From: Streptomyces sp. NBC_00433
GTDB lineage: Bacteria > Actinomycetota > Actinomycetes > Streptomycetales > Streptomycetaceae
Assembly (NCBI GenBank): GCA_036015235.1
Contig: CP107926.1
Coordinates: forward strand, 6,695,501-6,759,500
Reading direction: 5' to 3'
Length of the DNA: 64,000 nucleotides
Within the stretch, counting starts at the first letter, position 1, and every line of letters begins with the position of its first letter. The translations under genes and the position numbers were made by a program. This document shows, piece by piece, positions 26,939 to 35,481 of this stretch. The notes under the pieces were generated by a model. The model was not told the DNA's origin, ran no database searches, and saw nothing but the letters and a program-made list of their open reading frames with translations.

Positions 26939-27817
26939 ATGTCCGACTCTCTCACCGTCGCGGTCCTCGGCACCGGCCTCATGGGCGCCGGGATGGCCCG
27001 CAACCTGTCCGCCGCCGGCCACGACGTCCGCGCCTGGAACCGCACCCCGGCCCGCGCCCAGCCGCTGGCCGCCGACGGCGTCACCGTCGTCACCGACCCC
27101 GCCGAGGCCGTACGCGGCGCCGACGCCGTCGTCACCATGCTGCTCGACGGGCCCGCCACCCAGGAGGTCGTCGGCGCTGTCGCCGCCGCCGACGCCTTCA
27201 AGGCCGGCGCGGTCTGGCTGCAGACCGGCACCGTGGGGCCCGAGGCGCAGGGCCTGCTGGCCGCCCGCGCCGCCGATCACGGCCTGCTCTTCGTCGACGC
27301 GCCCGTCCTGGGCACGCGTACGGTCGCCGACGCCGGGCAGCTGACCGTGCTGGCCGCGGGGCCCGACGCCGCCCGTACGGTCGCCGACCAGGTCTTCGAC
27401 GCGATCGGCGGCAAGACCTTCTGGCTGCCGGGGGACGCCGCCGACGGGCCGGCCAGCCGGCTCAAGCTGGTGCTCAACAACTGGGTGCTCGCCCTGACCG
27501 CCGCCGCCGGCGAGACGCTCGCCCTGGCCAAGGCACTGGACGTCGACCCCGACGACTTCTTCGCGGCCATCGAGGGCGGCTCCATGGACACGCCTTACCT
27601 TCGGATGAAGGCCGCGGCCATCCTGGGCGGTGACTTCACGCCCAACTTCACGGTCACCGGCGCGGCCAAGGACCTGGGGCTCATCGTGGGGGCCGGGGAG
27701 GCGGCCGGCGCCCGCATGGACCTCGCGGCTGCCGCCGCCGCTCGCTTCCAGCGGGCTGCTGCGCAGGGACATGGCGGCGAGGACATGGCCGCCGGGTACT
27801 TCGCCAGTTGGGCTTGA
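26939..27817 (+). CDS. 3-hydroxyisobutyrate-dehydrogenase-family oxidoreductase
   Basis: The 292-residue product is a beta-hydroxyacid dehydrogenase. The N-terminal Rossmann fold has VAVLGTGLMGAGMARNL and, after beta-2, WNRTPAR, which suggests NADP preference. TGTVGPEAQG is the substrate loop, and the catalytic Lys is in SRLKLVLNNW. The C-terminal domain is helical. Family members oxidise 3-hydroxyisobutyrate, tartronate semialdehyde or similar acids; the substrate here is not clear. TAACCT at 26927-26932 ends 6 nt before the ATG with no Shine-Dalgarno, which points to a leaderless message. Confidence 0.9.
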   Translation: MSDSLTVAVLGTGLMGAGMARNLSAAGHDVRAWNRTPARAQPLAADGVTVVTDPAEAVRGADAVVTMLLDGPATQEVVGAVAAADAFKAGAVWLQTGTVGPEAQGLLAARAADHGLLFVDAPVLGTRTVADAGQLTVLAAGPDAARTVADQVFDAIGGKTFWLPGDAADGPASRLKLVLNNWVLALTAAAGETLALAKALDVDPDDFFAAIEGGSMDTPYLRMKAAAILGGDFTPNFTVTGAAKDLGLIVGAGEAAGARMDLAAAAAARFQRAAAQGHGGEDMAAGYFASWA

Positions 27818-27890
27818 GGGGGTGCCCCTTGCGGTGCGTCCCTCGGCTGCCGTCCGGCGGCGGGTTGCGCGCCGCGGAGGGCTCCCACCA

Positions 27891-28165
27891 GGGGCGCGGG
27901 GAACTGCGCGACCAGCCGTCGACCGGCCGCGGGTCGTCACCGTGCGAAAAGGGCCGTTCGGTCCGTGCCGAACCACCGGCCGGTGGTGGGCTGAGCGCGC
28001 AGTTCTCCCCCAGAGCTTCGCCTGGGGGTGCCCCCACGCGCCCCCAGGCGATTGCCACTTGCGGTGGCAGTCGCAGTGCCGGTGCGTCGTGGCTTGGCGC
28101 GCGGTTCCCCGCGCCCCTTTGGGGCGCCCTCCACTCGGAGGGTGGCCGTGTTGAGGGGCGCGGGG
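27891..28165. repeat. Dispersed GC-rich intergenic repeat, copy 2 (compound)
   Basis: The 355-bp gap between the dehydrogenase and fabF holds no gene. It contains GGGGCGCGGGGAACTGCGCG (27891-27910) and an inverted partner (28098-28117), between which lie further family blocks: a CCCCCAGAGC/CTGGGGG segment near 28010 and GATTGCCACTTGCGGTGG near 28050. Inverted partners allow long stems, so it may terminate transcription from both sides. Confidence 0.75.
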
Positions 28166-28172
28166 GAGAGGC

Positions 28173-29441
28173 TCAGCTTTCGACGCTGCGGAGGGCCAGG
28201 ACCACGTTGTGGCCGCCGAAGCCGAAGGAGTCGTTCAGGGCGGCGATCGTGCCCTCGGGGAGCGGGCGGGGCTTGTCGCCGACGATGTCGGCGTCCGCCT
28301 CGGGGTCCCGTTCGACCAGGTTGATCGTCGGCGGGGCGATGCGGTGGTAGAGGGCCAGCACGGAGGCGACCGTCTCGATACCGCCGGCGCCGCCGAGCAG
28401 GTGGCCCGTCATGGACTTGGTGGCGGAGATCGCCATGTGGTCCACGTCGTCGCCGAACACGCTGCGCAGCGCCTTGATCTCCGCCACATCACCCTGCGGG
28501 GTGGACGTGGCGTGCGCGTTGACGTGCACGATCTCGGCCGGCTTGAGGTCCGAGCCGTCCATCAGGTGCTGGAGCGCCGCCGCGATACCGCGGCCGGTCG
28601 GCTCCGGCTGGGTGATGTGGTGCGCGTCGGCCGAGATGCCCTGGCCGACCAGCTCCGCGTACACCCGGGCGCCGCGCGCCCTCGCGTGCTCGATCGACTC
28701 CAGCACGACCACGCCCGCGCCCTCGCCGAGGACGAAGCCGTCCCGGCCGGCGTCGTAGGGGCGCGAGGCGCCCTGCGGGTCGCCGTTGTTCTTGGACATC
28801 GCCATCATGTTGCCGAAGGCGACGATGGGCAGCGGGTGGATCGCCGCCTCGGTGCCGCCGGCCACGACCACGTCGGCGCGGCCGGTGCGGATCATCTCGA
28901 CCGCGTAGCCGATCGCCTCGGCGCCCGAGGCGCACGCGCTCACCGGGGTGTGCACACCGGCACGCGCGTTGATGTCGATACCGACGTTCGCCGACGGGCT
29001 GTTGGGCATCAGCATCGGCACGGTGTGCGGCGACACCTTGCGTACGCCCTGCTCCTTGAGCACGTCGTACTGCCCCAGCAGCGTGGTGACACCGCCGATG
29101 CCGGACGCGACGACCGCGCCGAGCCGGTCGGGGTCGACCGCCGGGTCCTCGCCCGCCTTCGCGGTGAAACCGGCGTCCGCCCACGCCTCACGGGCCGCGA
29201 TCAGCGCGAACTGCGCGCTGCGGTCCAGCTTGCGGGCCAGCGGCCTGGGCAGGATCTCCCCGGGCTCCACGGCGATCTGCGCGGCGATCCGCACGGGCAG
29301 TTCGGCGGCCCAGTCCTGTTCGAGCGGGCGCACGCCTGACCGGCCGGCCAGCAGCGCCTCCCAGGTCGACGCGCTGTCGCCACCCAGCGGTGTGGTTGCT
29401 CCGATACCGGTGACGACCACGGTGCGATTGGTCGGGCTCAC
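28173..29441 (-). CDS. fabF: Beta-ketoacyl-ACP synthase II (FabF)
   Basis: The 422-residue condensing enzyme of type II fatty-acid synthesis extends acyl-ACP with malonyl-ACP. The thiolase-fold active site is intact: Cys in VSACASGAEA, His in NAHATSTPQGD and His in SMTGHLLGGAGG. The GTG at 29441 is chosen because VSPTNRTVVVTGIGATT is the usual family start; GGAGAG lies upstream, and the open frame to 29513 adds non-family sequence. It is last in fabD-fabH-acpP-fabF, the vegetative fatty-acid operon, about 100 bp after acpP. Confidence 0.96.
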   Translation of the reverse strand: MSPTNRTVVVTGIGATTPLGGDSASTWEALLAGRSGVRPLEQDWAAELPVRIAAQIAVEPGEILPRPLARKLDRSAQFALIAAREAWADAGFTAKAGEDPAVDPDRLGAVVASGIGGVTTLLGQYDVLKEQGVRKVSPHTVPMLMPNSPSANVGIDINARAGVHTPVSACASGAEAIGYAVEMIRTGRADVVVAGGTEAAIHPLPIVAFGNMMAMSKNNGDPQGASRPYDAGRDGFVLGEGAGVVVLESIEHARARGARVYAELVGQGISADAHHITQPEPTGRGIAAALQHLMDGSDLKPAEIVHVNAHATSTPQGDVAEIKALRSVFGDDVDHMAISATKSMTGHLLGGAGGIETVASVLALYHRIAPPTINLVERDPEADADIVGDKPRPLPEGTIAALNDSFGFGGHNVVLALRSVES

Positions 29442-29542
29442 AGGAATTGTCTCTCCACGTCTAGAAGGGCGGGCGACAGACGCGTCGTCCCGGATGCCGA
29501 TCCCGCGGGCCACGCGCCGAGGGATCGTTTCGGCCAGCGGCC

Positions 29543-29791
29543 TCAGACCTGCTGGGCCTTGAGGATGTAGTCGGCCGCGTCGCCGACGGTCTTGAGGTTC
29601 TTGACGTCGTCGTCCGGGATCTTCACGCCGAACTGCTCCTCGGCCGCCACCACGACCTCGACCATCGACAGGGAGTCGACGTCCAGGTCATCGGTGAAGG
29701 ACTTGTCGAGCTTGACGTCCTCGGTGGGGATACCGGCGATCTCGTTGACGATGTCGGCGAGACCGGCGACGATCTCTTCCTGGGTGGCCAT
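29543..29791 (-). CDS. acpP: Acyl carrier protein (AcpP)
   Basis: This 82-residue acidic protein carries the growing acyl chain. The 4'-phosphopantetheine site is Ser40 in DLDVDSLSMVE, and the four-helix layout and length are standard. It lies between fabH and fabF in the vegetative fatty-acid operon. AGGAGCG precedes the ATG. Like other primary-metabolism ACPs it has a long acidic helix II (MVEVVVAAEEQFGV) for partner docking. Confidence 0.97.
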   Translation of the reverse strand: MATQEEIVAGLADIVNEIAGIPTEDVKLDKSFTDDLDVDSLSMVEVVVAAEEQFGVKIPDDDVKNLKTVGDAADYILKAQQV

Positions 29792-29862
29792 TTTTTACGG
29801 CGCTCCTTGATGTGTAACCGATGGCGCGGCGTGCGGGACTGCGGCGCCGCGAGGGTGTGTGA

Positions 29863-30873
29863 CTAGGGGAGAGTAACCACAGTCGCCGCGTAGACCAGAC
29901 CCGCCCCGAAGCCGATGACCAGGGCGGTGTCGCCGCTCTTGGCCTGGCCGGTGGCGAGCAGCCGCTCCATGGCGAGCGGGATGGACGCGGCGGAGGTGTT
30001 GCCCGTGGTCTCCACGTCGCGGGCCACCGCGACGTGTTCGGGGAGCTTCAGCGCCTTGATCATCGAGTCGATGATCCGCATGTTCGCCTGGTGCGGGATG
30101 AAGGCGTCGAGCTGGTCCGCGGTGATCCCCGCGGCGTCCAGCGCCTCCTGGGCGACCTTGGCCATCTCGAAGACCGCCCAGCGGAAGACCGCCTGGCCCT
30201 CCTGGGTGATCGCCGGGAAGCGCACCTGCTCGCCGGGCGTGTCCCGGTAGACCTCCCAGGAGACGGTCTGCTTGATCGTCTCCGACTTGTCGCCCTCGGA
30301 ACCCCACACCGTGGGGCCTATGGCGGGCTCCTTCGACGGGCCGACGATGACCGCGCCGGCGCCGTCGCCGAACAGGAAGGCCGTCGCGCGGTCCTCCAGG
30401 TCCGTCAGGTCGCTCAGCCGCTCCACACCGATCACCAGCACGTATCCGGCGGTGCCGTCGGTGACCATGCCCTTGGCGAGGGTCAGGCCGTAGGTGAAGC
30501 CGGCGCAGCCCGCGGAGATGTCGAACGCGGCCGGCTTGCCCGCGCCGATCCGGTGCGCGATGTCGGTGGCGACCGCGGGGGTCTGCTTGAAGTGCGAGAC
30601 GGTCGCGACGATGACGGCGTCGATGTCGGAGGCGCTGATCCCGGCGTCCGCGATGGCCTTGCCGCCGGCGGCGATGGACATCTCCGCCACCGTCTCGTCC
30701 GGGCCGGCCCAGTGCCTGCTGGCGATCCCGGACCGCGACCTGATCCACTCGTCGCTGGAGTCGATGTGCTCCAGGATCACCTCGTTGGGCACCACCCGGG
30801 TGGGACGGTAGCCGCCGACGCCGAGGATGCGTGCGTACGGGGAGCCCTTGCTCGGGCTGATCTTCGCTGTCAT
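29863..30873 (-). CDS. fabH: Beta-ketoacyl-ACP synthase III (FabH)
   Basis: The 336-residue enzyme starts fatty-acid synthesis by condensing acyl-CoA (isobutyryl-, isovaleryl- or acetyl-CoA in Streptomyces) with malonyl-ACP. The active site is Cys123 in DISAGCAGFTYG, His in FIPHQANMRI and Asn in TTGNTSAAS. The ATG at 30873 overlaps the fabD stop (ATGA, 30870-30873) and has CAGGAGCC 9 nt upstream, so fabD and fabH are translationally coupled. Substrate choice here sets the iso/anteiso content of the membrane. Confidence 0.96.
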   Translation of the reverse strand: MTAKISPSKGSPYARILGVGGYRPTRVVPNEVILEHIDSSDEWIRSRSGIASRHWAGPDETVAEMSIAAGGKAIADAGISASDIDAVIVATVSHFKQTPAVATDIAHRIGAGKPAAFDISAGCAGFTYGLTLAKGMVTDGTAGYVLVIGVERLSDLTDLEDRATAFLFGDGAGAVIVGPSKEPAIGPTVWGSEGDKSETIKQTVSWEVYRDTPGEQVRFPAITQEGQAVFRWAVFEMAKVAQEALDAAGITADQLDAFIPHQANMRIIDSMIKALKLPEHVAVARDVETTGNTSAASIPLAMERLLATGQAKSGDTALVIGFGAGLVYAATVVTLP

Positions 30874-31847
30874 CGCTGCAACGGCTCCTGTTCGGGTGTG
30901 GCTTGCGGTACGACGGCGCCCTCGGCCGCGGCCTGCGCCGCCACCTCGGCCACCAGCGCACGGGCCGCGTCGAGGTCGTCGGGCGTCTTCAGCGCCAGCG
31001 TCCGCACCCCGGGCAGCGCCCGCTTGGCCAGACCCACCAGCGTGCCGCCCGGCGACACCTCGATGATCGCGGTGACCCCGCGCTCCTTGAACGTCTCCAT
31101 GCACAGATCCCAGCGCACCGGATTGGACACCTGGGCGACCAGCCGGCGTACGACGTCAGCCCCGCTCTCCACCGCCTGCCCGTCCGCGTTCGAAACATAC
31201 GGCAGCGCGGGGTCGGAGACGGTCAGCGAGGGCGCGAGCGCTTCGAGCGTCGCGACCGCGGGGGCCATGTGGGCGGTGTGGAAGGCGCCCGCGACCTTCA
31301 GCGGGACCACCCGCGCCTTCTCCGGCTTGTCCTCGGCGAGCGCGGCGAGCTGCTCCAGAGTGCCCGCGGCCACGATCTGGCCCGCCCCGTTCACGTTCGC
31401 CGGGGTCAGCCCCAGAGCGGCCAGATGGGCCACCACCGCGTCGTGGTCGCCGCCGAGCACCGCGGACATGCCGGTGGCCGTCACCGCGGCGGCGTCGGCC
31501 ATCGCACGGCCGCGGGCCGCCACGAAGGCCATCGCGTCCTGCGCGGACAGCACCCCGGCCAGGACGGCCGCGGTGATCTCGCCGACGCTGTGCCCGGCGA
31601 CCACATCCGGGGTCAGCCCCAGCTCGCCGGCGGACAGCAGGCCCGCGGCGACCAGCAGCGGCTGCGCGACCTTGGTGTCGCGGATCTCGTCCGCGTCGGC
31701 GACGGTGCCGAAACGCGCGAGGTCCAGCTCCGCCGCGGCGGACCAGCCTGCGAGGCGGTCGGCGGCGCCGGGGAGTTCGAGCCAGGGAGCGAGGAAGCCG
31801 GGCGTCTGAGCGCCCTGGCCGGGAGCGACGAGTACGAGCACCTTCAC
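30870..31847 (-). CDS. fabD: Malonyl-CoA:ACP transacylase (FabD)
   Basis: The 325-residue enzyme moves malonyl from CoA to ACP. The nucleophile is Ser87 in VAGHSVGE; APGQGAQ (about 8-14) and the catalytic His in VAGAFHTAHM are present. The GTG at 31847 is preferred as VKVLVLVAPGQG is the usual start and GAGAGAGAG lies upstream; the frame open to 32018 has no family sequence. It is the first gene of the fab operon. A perfect 19-bp palindrome 62 bp upstream is a likely site for FasR, whose gene lies just beyond. Confidence 0.96.
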   Translation of the reverse strand: MKVLVLVAPGQGAQTPGFLAPWLELPGAADRLAGWSAAAELDLARFGTVADADEIRDTKVAQPLLVAAGLLSAGELGLTPDVVAGHSVGEITAAVLAGVLSAQDAMAFVAARGRAMADAAAVTATGMSAVLGGDHDAVVAHLAALGLTPANVNGAGQIVAAGTLEQLAALAEDKPEKARVVPLKVAGAFHTAHMAPAVATLEALAPSLTVSDPALPYVSNADGQAVESGADVVRRLVAQVSNPVRWDLCMETFKERGVTAIIEVSPGGTLVGLAKRALPGVRTLALKTPDDLDAARALVAEVAAQAAAEGAVVPQATPEQEPLQR

Positions 31848-31908
31848 ACTCTCTCTCGCGGGCGGGGATGACCGCCCGTGGGGACAGGGACCAAGAACTG
31901 TCAGGTGA

Positions 31909-31927
31909 TTTGTGGGTGTCCCACAAA
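31909..31927. promoter_or_regulatory. 19-bp palindrome upstream of fabD, probable FasR operator
   Basis: TTTGTGGGTGTCCCACAAA has perfect 8-bp arms around TGT. It lies in the 83-bp gap between fasR and fabD, 62 bp before the fabD start, the right place for an activator site. FasR of S. coelicolor is known to activate the fabDHPF operon by binding its promoter region. Assigning this exact sequence is inference. Confidence 0.6.
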
Positions 31928-31930
31928 CGC

Positions 31931-33136
31931 TCAGCCGCGCCGCCCCGCATCGGACAGCCTGCCCAGGATGAGGGCGATGCGCAGGGTGAACGCCGAACGG
32001 ACGTCGGAGGGTGACCACCCGGTGACATCGGTCACACGTCGCAGCCGGTAGCGGACGGTATTGGGGTGGACGAACAGCATACGGGCGGCCCCTTCGAGGG
32101 ACGACGCCTGCTCCAGATAGACACTCAGCGTCTCCAGCAGCGCGGAGCCCGCTTCTTCCAGAGGCCTGTAGATCTCCTCCACCAACTGCTCACGCGCATG
32201 GCGGTCACCCGCCATCGCACGCTCGGGCAGCAGATCGTCGGACGACACCGGACGCGGCGCGTCGGGCCACGCGTGGCAGGCCCGCAGACCGGCCGCGGCC
32301 GCCTGCGCCGAGCGGGTCGCCGACAGCAGGTCGCCCACCACAGGACCGGCCACCACCGGGCCGGCCGCGAACGGGCCGATCAGCGCCTTCGCGACCCGCA
32401 GCGGATCGTCGTCGCCGCCGGCCACCACCACCAGGCGCTCGCCCAGCACCCCGGTCAGCACCTGGAGCTTCGCGTGCCGGGACGCCCGCCTGATCGCCTC
32501 GACGGTCAGTTCGCTGTCCCCGTTCGGCGCGGTGCCGAGCACCACGACGATCTTGTCCGGCGAACTCCAGCCCAGCGCCGCCGCCCGCGACAGCACCCCC
32601 TCGTCGGCCTCGCCCGACAGCACCGCGTTGACCACCAGCGACTCCAGCCGCGCGTCCCACGCGCCGCGCGCCTCCGCGGCCTGCGCGTACACCTGCGCCG
32701 TGGCGAAGGCGATCTCCCGCGCGTAGACCAGCAGCGCCTCGCGCAGCACCGCCTCGTCGCCCGGCGCCGCGACCTCGTCGATCGCGGCCTCCATCACCTC
32801 GATCGTGGTCCGCACCATCTCCACGGTCTGCCGCAGGCTGATCGCCCGGGTCAGCTCCCTGGGCGCGGTGCCGAAGACGTCCGTGCTGATCGCCTGCGGC
32901 GCCTCGGGGTGCCGGAACCACTCGGTGAAGGCCGCGATGCCGGCCTGCGCCACCAGGCCGATCCAGGAACGGTTCTCCGGCGGCATCGCCCGATACCAGG
33001 GCAGATTCGCGTCCATCCGGGCGATGGCGTTCGCCGCCAGCCGCCCGGCGGACTTCTCCAGCCGGCGCAGCGTCGCGGAATGCTCCCCGCGACCGGGTTC
33101 GGCGGGGGTCTGCGGTGACTGAGAGGCGTTCGGCAC
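31931..33136 (-). CDS. fasR: FasR, PucR-type activator of fatty-acid synthesis
   Basis: The 401-residue regulator has an N-terminal RsbRD/PucR-like helical domain, a central GGDEF-related domain and a C-terminal PucR helix-turn-helix (about 350-385; ARMLFVHPNTVRYRLRRV). Position immediately before fabD and the fold match FasR of S. coelicolor, an activator of fabDHPF. The start is a GTG at 33136; TAGGCT ends 7 nt upstream with no Shine-Dalgarno, suggesting a leaderless transcript. The same strand and short gap would allow read-through into fabD besides its own promoter. Confidence 0.9.
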   Translation of the reverse strand: MPNASQSPQTPAEPGRGEHSATLRRLEKSAGRLAANAIARMDANLPWYRAMPPENRSWIGLVAQAGIAAFTEWFRHPEAPQAISTDVFGTAPRELTRAISLRQTVEMVRTTIEVMEAAIDEVAAPGDEAVLREALLVYAREIAFATAQVYAQAAEARGAWDARLESLVVNAVLSGEADEGVLSRAAALGWSSPDKIVVVLGTAPNGDSELTVEAIRRASRHAKLQVLTGVLGERLVVVAGGDDDPLRVAKALIGPFAAGPVVAGPVVGDLLSATRSAQAAAAGLRACHAWPDAPRPVSSDDLLPERAMAGDRHAREQLVEEIYRPLEEAGSALLETLSVYLEQASSLEGAARMLFVHPNTVRYRLRRVTDVTGWSPSDVRSAFTLRIALILGRLSDAGRRG

Positions 33137-33215
33137 GGAGCCAAGCCTATGGGGTCGGTTTTTCCCGCCTCCCCGGCGTCGGGCCGTAGGTGTTCCGGCC
33201 GTCTACGGTAGAGGC

Positions 33216-33932
33216 ATGATCGACGTGCGCCGGGCCGCCGACCGCTACGCCGGAGGAGAGCCGGAAGCCGGGGTCGACACCCGGCACGCCTTCTCCTTCT
33301 CCGGCTTCTACGACCCCGACAACGTACGGTTCGGGCTGCTCGTCGCCTGCAACGAGGAACGGCTCGCGCCGGGCGCCGGATTCGCCGAGCACACGCACCG
33401 CGACACCGAGATCGTCACCTGGGTGATCGAGGGAGAGCTGGAGCACCGGGACGCCGAAGGGCGCGTGGCGCGGCTGCGGGCCAGCGACGCGCAGTGGCTC
33501 AGCGCCGGCAGCGGGGTTCGGCACGTGGAGCGCAACGTCGGCGCGTCGACGCTGCGCTTCCTGCAGATGTGGCTGCACCCCGACGTCTTCGGGGCTCGCC
33601 CCGACTACGCGGCGGTGACCTCGCCGGTGCCGCCCGGCCCCGGGCTCACGCTGCTGGCGTCCGGGGCGCCGGACGCGACCCCGCCGTTGCGCTTGCGGCA
33701 AGGGGCCGCCGCGCTGTGGGTGGGCCGACCTCTCGGGCCCGAGCACCTCACCCTGCCGCCGGGTGCCTTCTGCTACCTCCACGTGCTCGGCGGCACGGTC
33801 GGTCTCGACGGTGCGGTGCTTCATCCGGGCGACGCCGCCAGGGTGGCCGGCGAGCCGGCCCTCTCCCTCCACGCTTCGGGCGGCGCCGAATATCTCTTCT
33901 GGTCCATGCGGTCGGAGCCGGCTCCTGCGTAG
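33216..33932 (+). CDS. Pirin family bicupin
   Basis: The 238-residue product is a pirin-type bicupin. The N-terminal cupin binds metal through His59, His61 and a Glu in EHTHRDTEIVTWVIEGELEH, with another His in SGVRHVERN. The C-terminal cupin is degenerate. Some pirins are quercetin dioxygenases or redox sensors; function here cannot be set from sequence. TACGGT at 33204-33209 ends 6 nt before the ATG, so the message may be leaderless. It is divergent from fasR with only 79 bp between starts. Confidence 0.9.
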   Translation: MIDVRRAADRYAGGEPEAGVDTRHAFSFSGFYDPDNVRFGLLVACNEERLAPGAGFAEHTHRDTEIVTWVIEGELEHRDAEGRVARLRASDAQWLSAGSGVRHVERNVGASTLRFLQMWLHPDVFGARPDYAAVTSPVPPGPGLTLLASGAPDATPPLRLRQGAAALWVGRPLGPEHLTLPPGAFCYLHVLGGTVGLDGAVLHPGDAARVAGEPALSLHASGGAEYLFWSMRSEPAPA

Positions 33933-33989
33933 GGGGGCTCCCCGTGGGCGCCCCTTCCCCCGGCCCCGAGACCTTCCCCCGGCGGGTGG

Positions 33990-34130
33990 CTGTGCGCGCA
34001 GTTCCCCGCGCCCCTGACGTGATTGCCCCTTGCGGTGCGGTGCTTGTCTGCGGGCCGGTGGGGGCTTGTCGCGCTGGGGGGAACGGAGCGACCAGCCCCC
34101 ACCGGGGGAAGGTCTCGGGCGAGGGGTGGC
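33990..34130. repeat. Dispersed GC-rich intergenic repeat, copy 3
   Basis: This copy carries CGCGCAGTTCCCCGCGCCCC (33995-34014) followed by GTGATTGCCCCTTGCGGTG and a block, GAACGGAGCGACCAGCCCCC, that also occurs in copy 5. It fills the space between the convergent pirin and serine-hydrolase genes. CCCCCGGCGGG-type arms at each end may add a stem. Confidence 0.7.
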
Positions 34131-34133
34131 GTC

Positions 34134-34949
34134 CTAGGTGGAGAGGTCCGTGAGGACGGCGTCGGTCAGGGTGGGCCAGAGGGGGGTGGTCCAGGGGCCG
34201 AAGGGGCGGTCGGTGAGGACCGCGCAGGCCGCGGCCGCGGCCGGGTCGAACCAGAGGAAGGACCCGGACTGCCCGAAGTGACCGAAGGTCGCGGACGAGG
34301 AGTGCGCGCCGGTCCAGTGCGGCGACTTGTGCGCGCGGATCTCGAAGCCGAGCCCCCAGTCGTTGGGGTTCTGCGGCCCGTAGCCGGGAAGCACCCCCCG
34401 GAGCCCGGGGAAGGAGACCTCCGTGGCCAGGGCCACGGAGGAAGCGTGGAGCAGCCGCGGCGCCAGCACTTCCGCCGCGAAGCGGGCCAGGTCGGCGGCC
34501 GTGGAGACGGCGCTGGCGGCCGGGGAGCCCGGGAGCGTCGTGGCGGTCATGCCGAGCGGCTGGAGCACCGCCTCGTGGAGGTAGGACGCGAAGGGTATGC
34601 CCGCCGCCTTGGCGATCGTGTCGCCGAGGACCTCGAACCCGGCGTTCGAGTAGATCCGCCGGGTGCCGGGCGGGGCCTGCACCCGGTGTTCGTCGAAGGC
34701 CAGCCCCGAGGTGTGGGCCAGCAGGTGGCGGACCGTGGAGCCGTCGGGCCCTGCCGGGTCGTCCAGGTCGAAGACGCCCTCCTCGTACGCGACGAGCGCC
34801 GCGTAGGCGGTGAGCGGCTTGGTCACCGAGGCCAGCGGGAAGGCGTGGTCCTGCGGTCCGTGCGACCCCGCCACCGTGCCGTCCTGGCGGACGACGACCG
34901 CCGCCGCGTTCGGAACCGGCCACTGATCGATCAACCGTAGGCTGTCCAT
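34134..34949 (-). CDS. Serine hydrolase (class C beta-lactamase fold)
   Basis: The 271-residue product belongs to the beta-lactamase/transpeptidase-like (EstB-type) family. The catalytic motif is Ser41-x-x-Lys44 (SVTK), the Tyr motif is YSNAGFE, and HTSGLAF follows the family pattern. There is no signal peptide, so a cytoplasmic esterase is more likely than a lactamase. It is shorter than full class C enzymes. The ATG at 34949 lies 6 nt after TAGGCT on the minus strand, a leaderless arrangement. Its promoter overlaps the divergent merR promoter around one palindrome, so MerR may control both (inference). Confidence 0.88.
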   Translation of the reverse strand: MDSLRLIDQWPVPNAAAVVVRQDGTVAGSHGPQDHAFPLASVTKPLTAYAALVAYEEGVFDLDDPAGPDGSTVRHLLAHTSGLAFDEHRVQAPPGTRRIYSNAGFEVLGDTIAKAAGIPFASYLHEAVLQPLGMTATTLPGSPAASAVSTAADLARFAAEVLAPRLLHASSVALATEVSFPGLRGVLPGYGPQNPNDWGLGFEIRAHKSPHWTGAHSSSATFGHFGQSGSFLWFDPAAAAACAVLTDRPFGPWTTPLWPTLTDAVLTDLST

Positions 34950-34955
34950 ATGGTG

Positions 34956-35010
34956 AGCCTAATGGCCCGCACTTGCCTGGAGTGCACTCGAAGGTCTTAG
35001 CGTGGAGACC
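34956..35010. promoter_or_regulatory. Divergent promoter with MerR-type 19-bp spacer
   Basis: On the plus strand TTGCCT (34973-34978) and TAGCGT (34998-35003) are 19 bp apart, the long spacing typical of MerR-activated promoters. GAGTGCACTC (34980-34989) is a perfect palindrome within the spacer. The -10 box ends 7 nt before ATG 35011. On the minus strand TAGGCT (34956-34961 reversed) serves the serine hydrolase, its -35 region overlapping the same palindrome. Confidence 0.65.
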
Positions 35011-35481
35011 ATGACGGTCGTGCAGATGGTGAACCAGGAAGCCGCGCCGATGGTCGCGCTGTGCGTGGCGGAGGAGACGCATCCGCGGCCCGACGGCAGG
35101 GACCAGTACACGATCAGCGAGGTCGCCGCCTTCACCGGGATGAGCGCGCACACCCTGCGGTGGTACGAGCGGATCGGGCTGATGCCGCACGTGGACCGCT
35201 CGAACACCGGCCAGCGCCGCTTCAGCAACCGCGACCTCGACTGGCTGGCCTTCGTCGGCAAGCTGCGGCTCACCGGGATGCCGGTCGCCGACATGGTGAC
35301 CTATGCCGAGCTGGTCAGGGAGGGCAAGGGCACCGAGCCGCAGCGCAAGGCGCTGCTTGAGGCGACCAGGACGGACGTGGTGCGGCGGATCGCCGAGTTG
35401 CAGGACACCCTGACGGTGCTGGACTACAAGATCGGGACGTATGCGGGCGCCGAGCCGGCGCCGGAGAGGACAGGCGCGTGA
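35011..35481 (+). CDS. MerR family transcriptional regulator
   Basis: The 156-residue protein has a short N-terminal tail, then a MerR winged helix-turn-helix (about 31-100): YTISEVAAFTGMSAHTLRWYERIGL, RRFSNRDLDWL. A dimerisation coiled coil follows. No metal-binding cysteine cluster is present at the C-terminus, so it may sense an organic or redox signal. It is operonic with an aldo-keto reductase gene; the stop overlaps that gene's ATG. The start at ATG 35011 fits a leaderless transcript; GTG 35002 would lie inside the -10 box. Autoregulation through the palindrome in its own promoter is likely. Confidence 0.9.
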   Translation: MTVVQMVNQEAAPMVALCVAEETHPRPDGRDQYTISEVAAFTGMSAHTLRWYERIGLMPHVDRSNTGQRRFSNRDLDWLAFVGKLRLTGMPVADMVTYAELVREGKGTEPQRKALLEATRTDVVRRIAELQDTLTVLDYKIGTYAGAEPAPERTGA

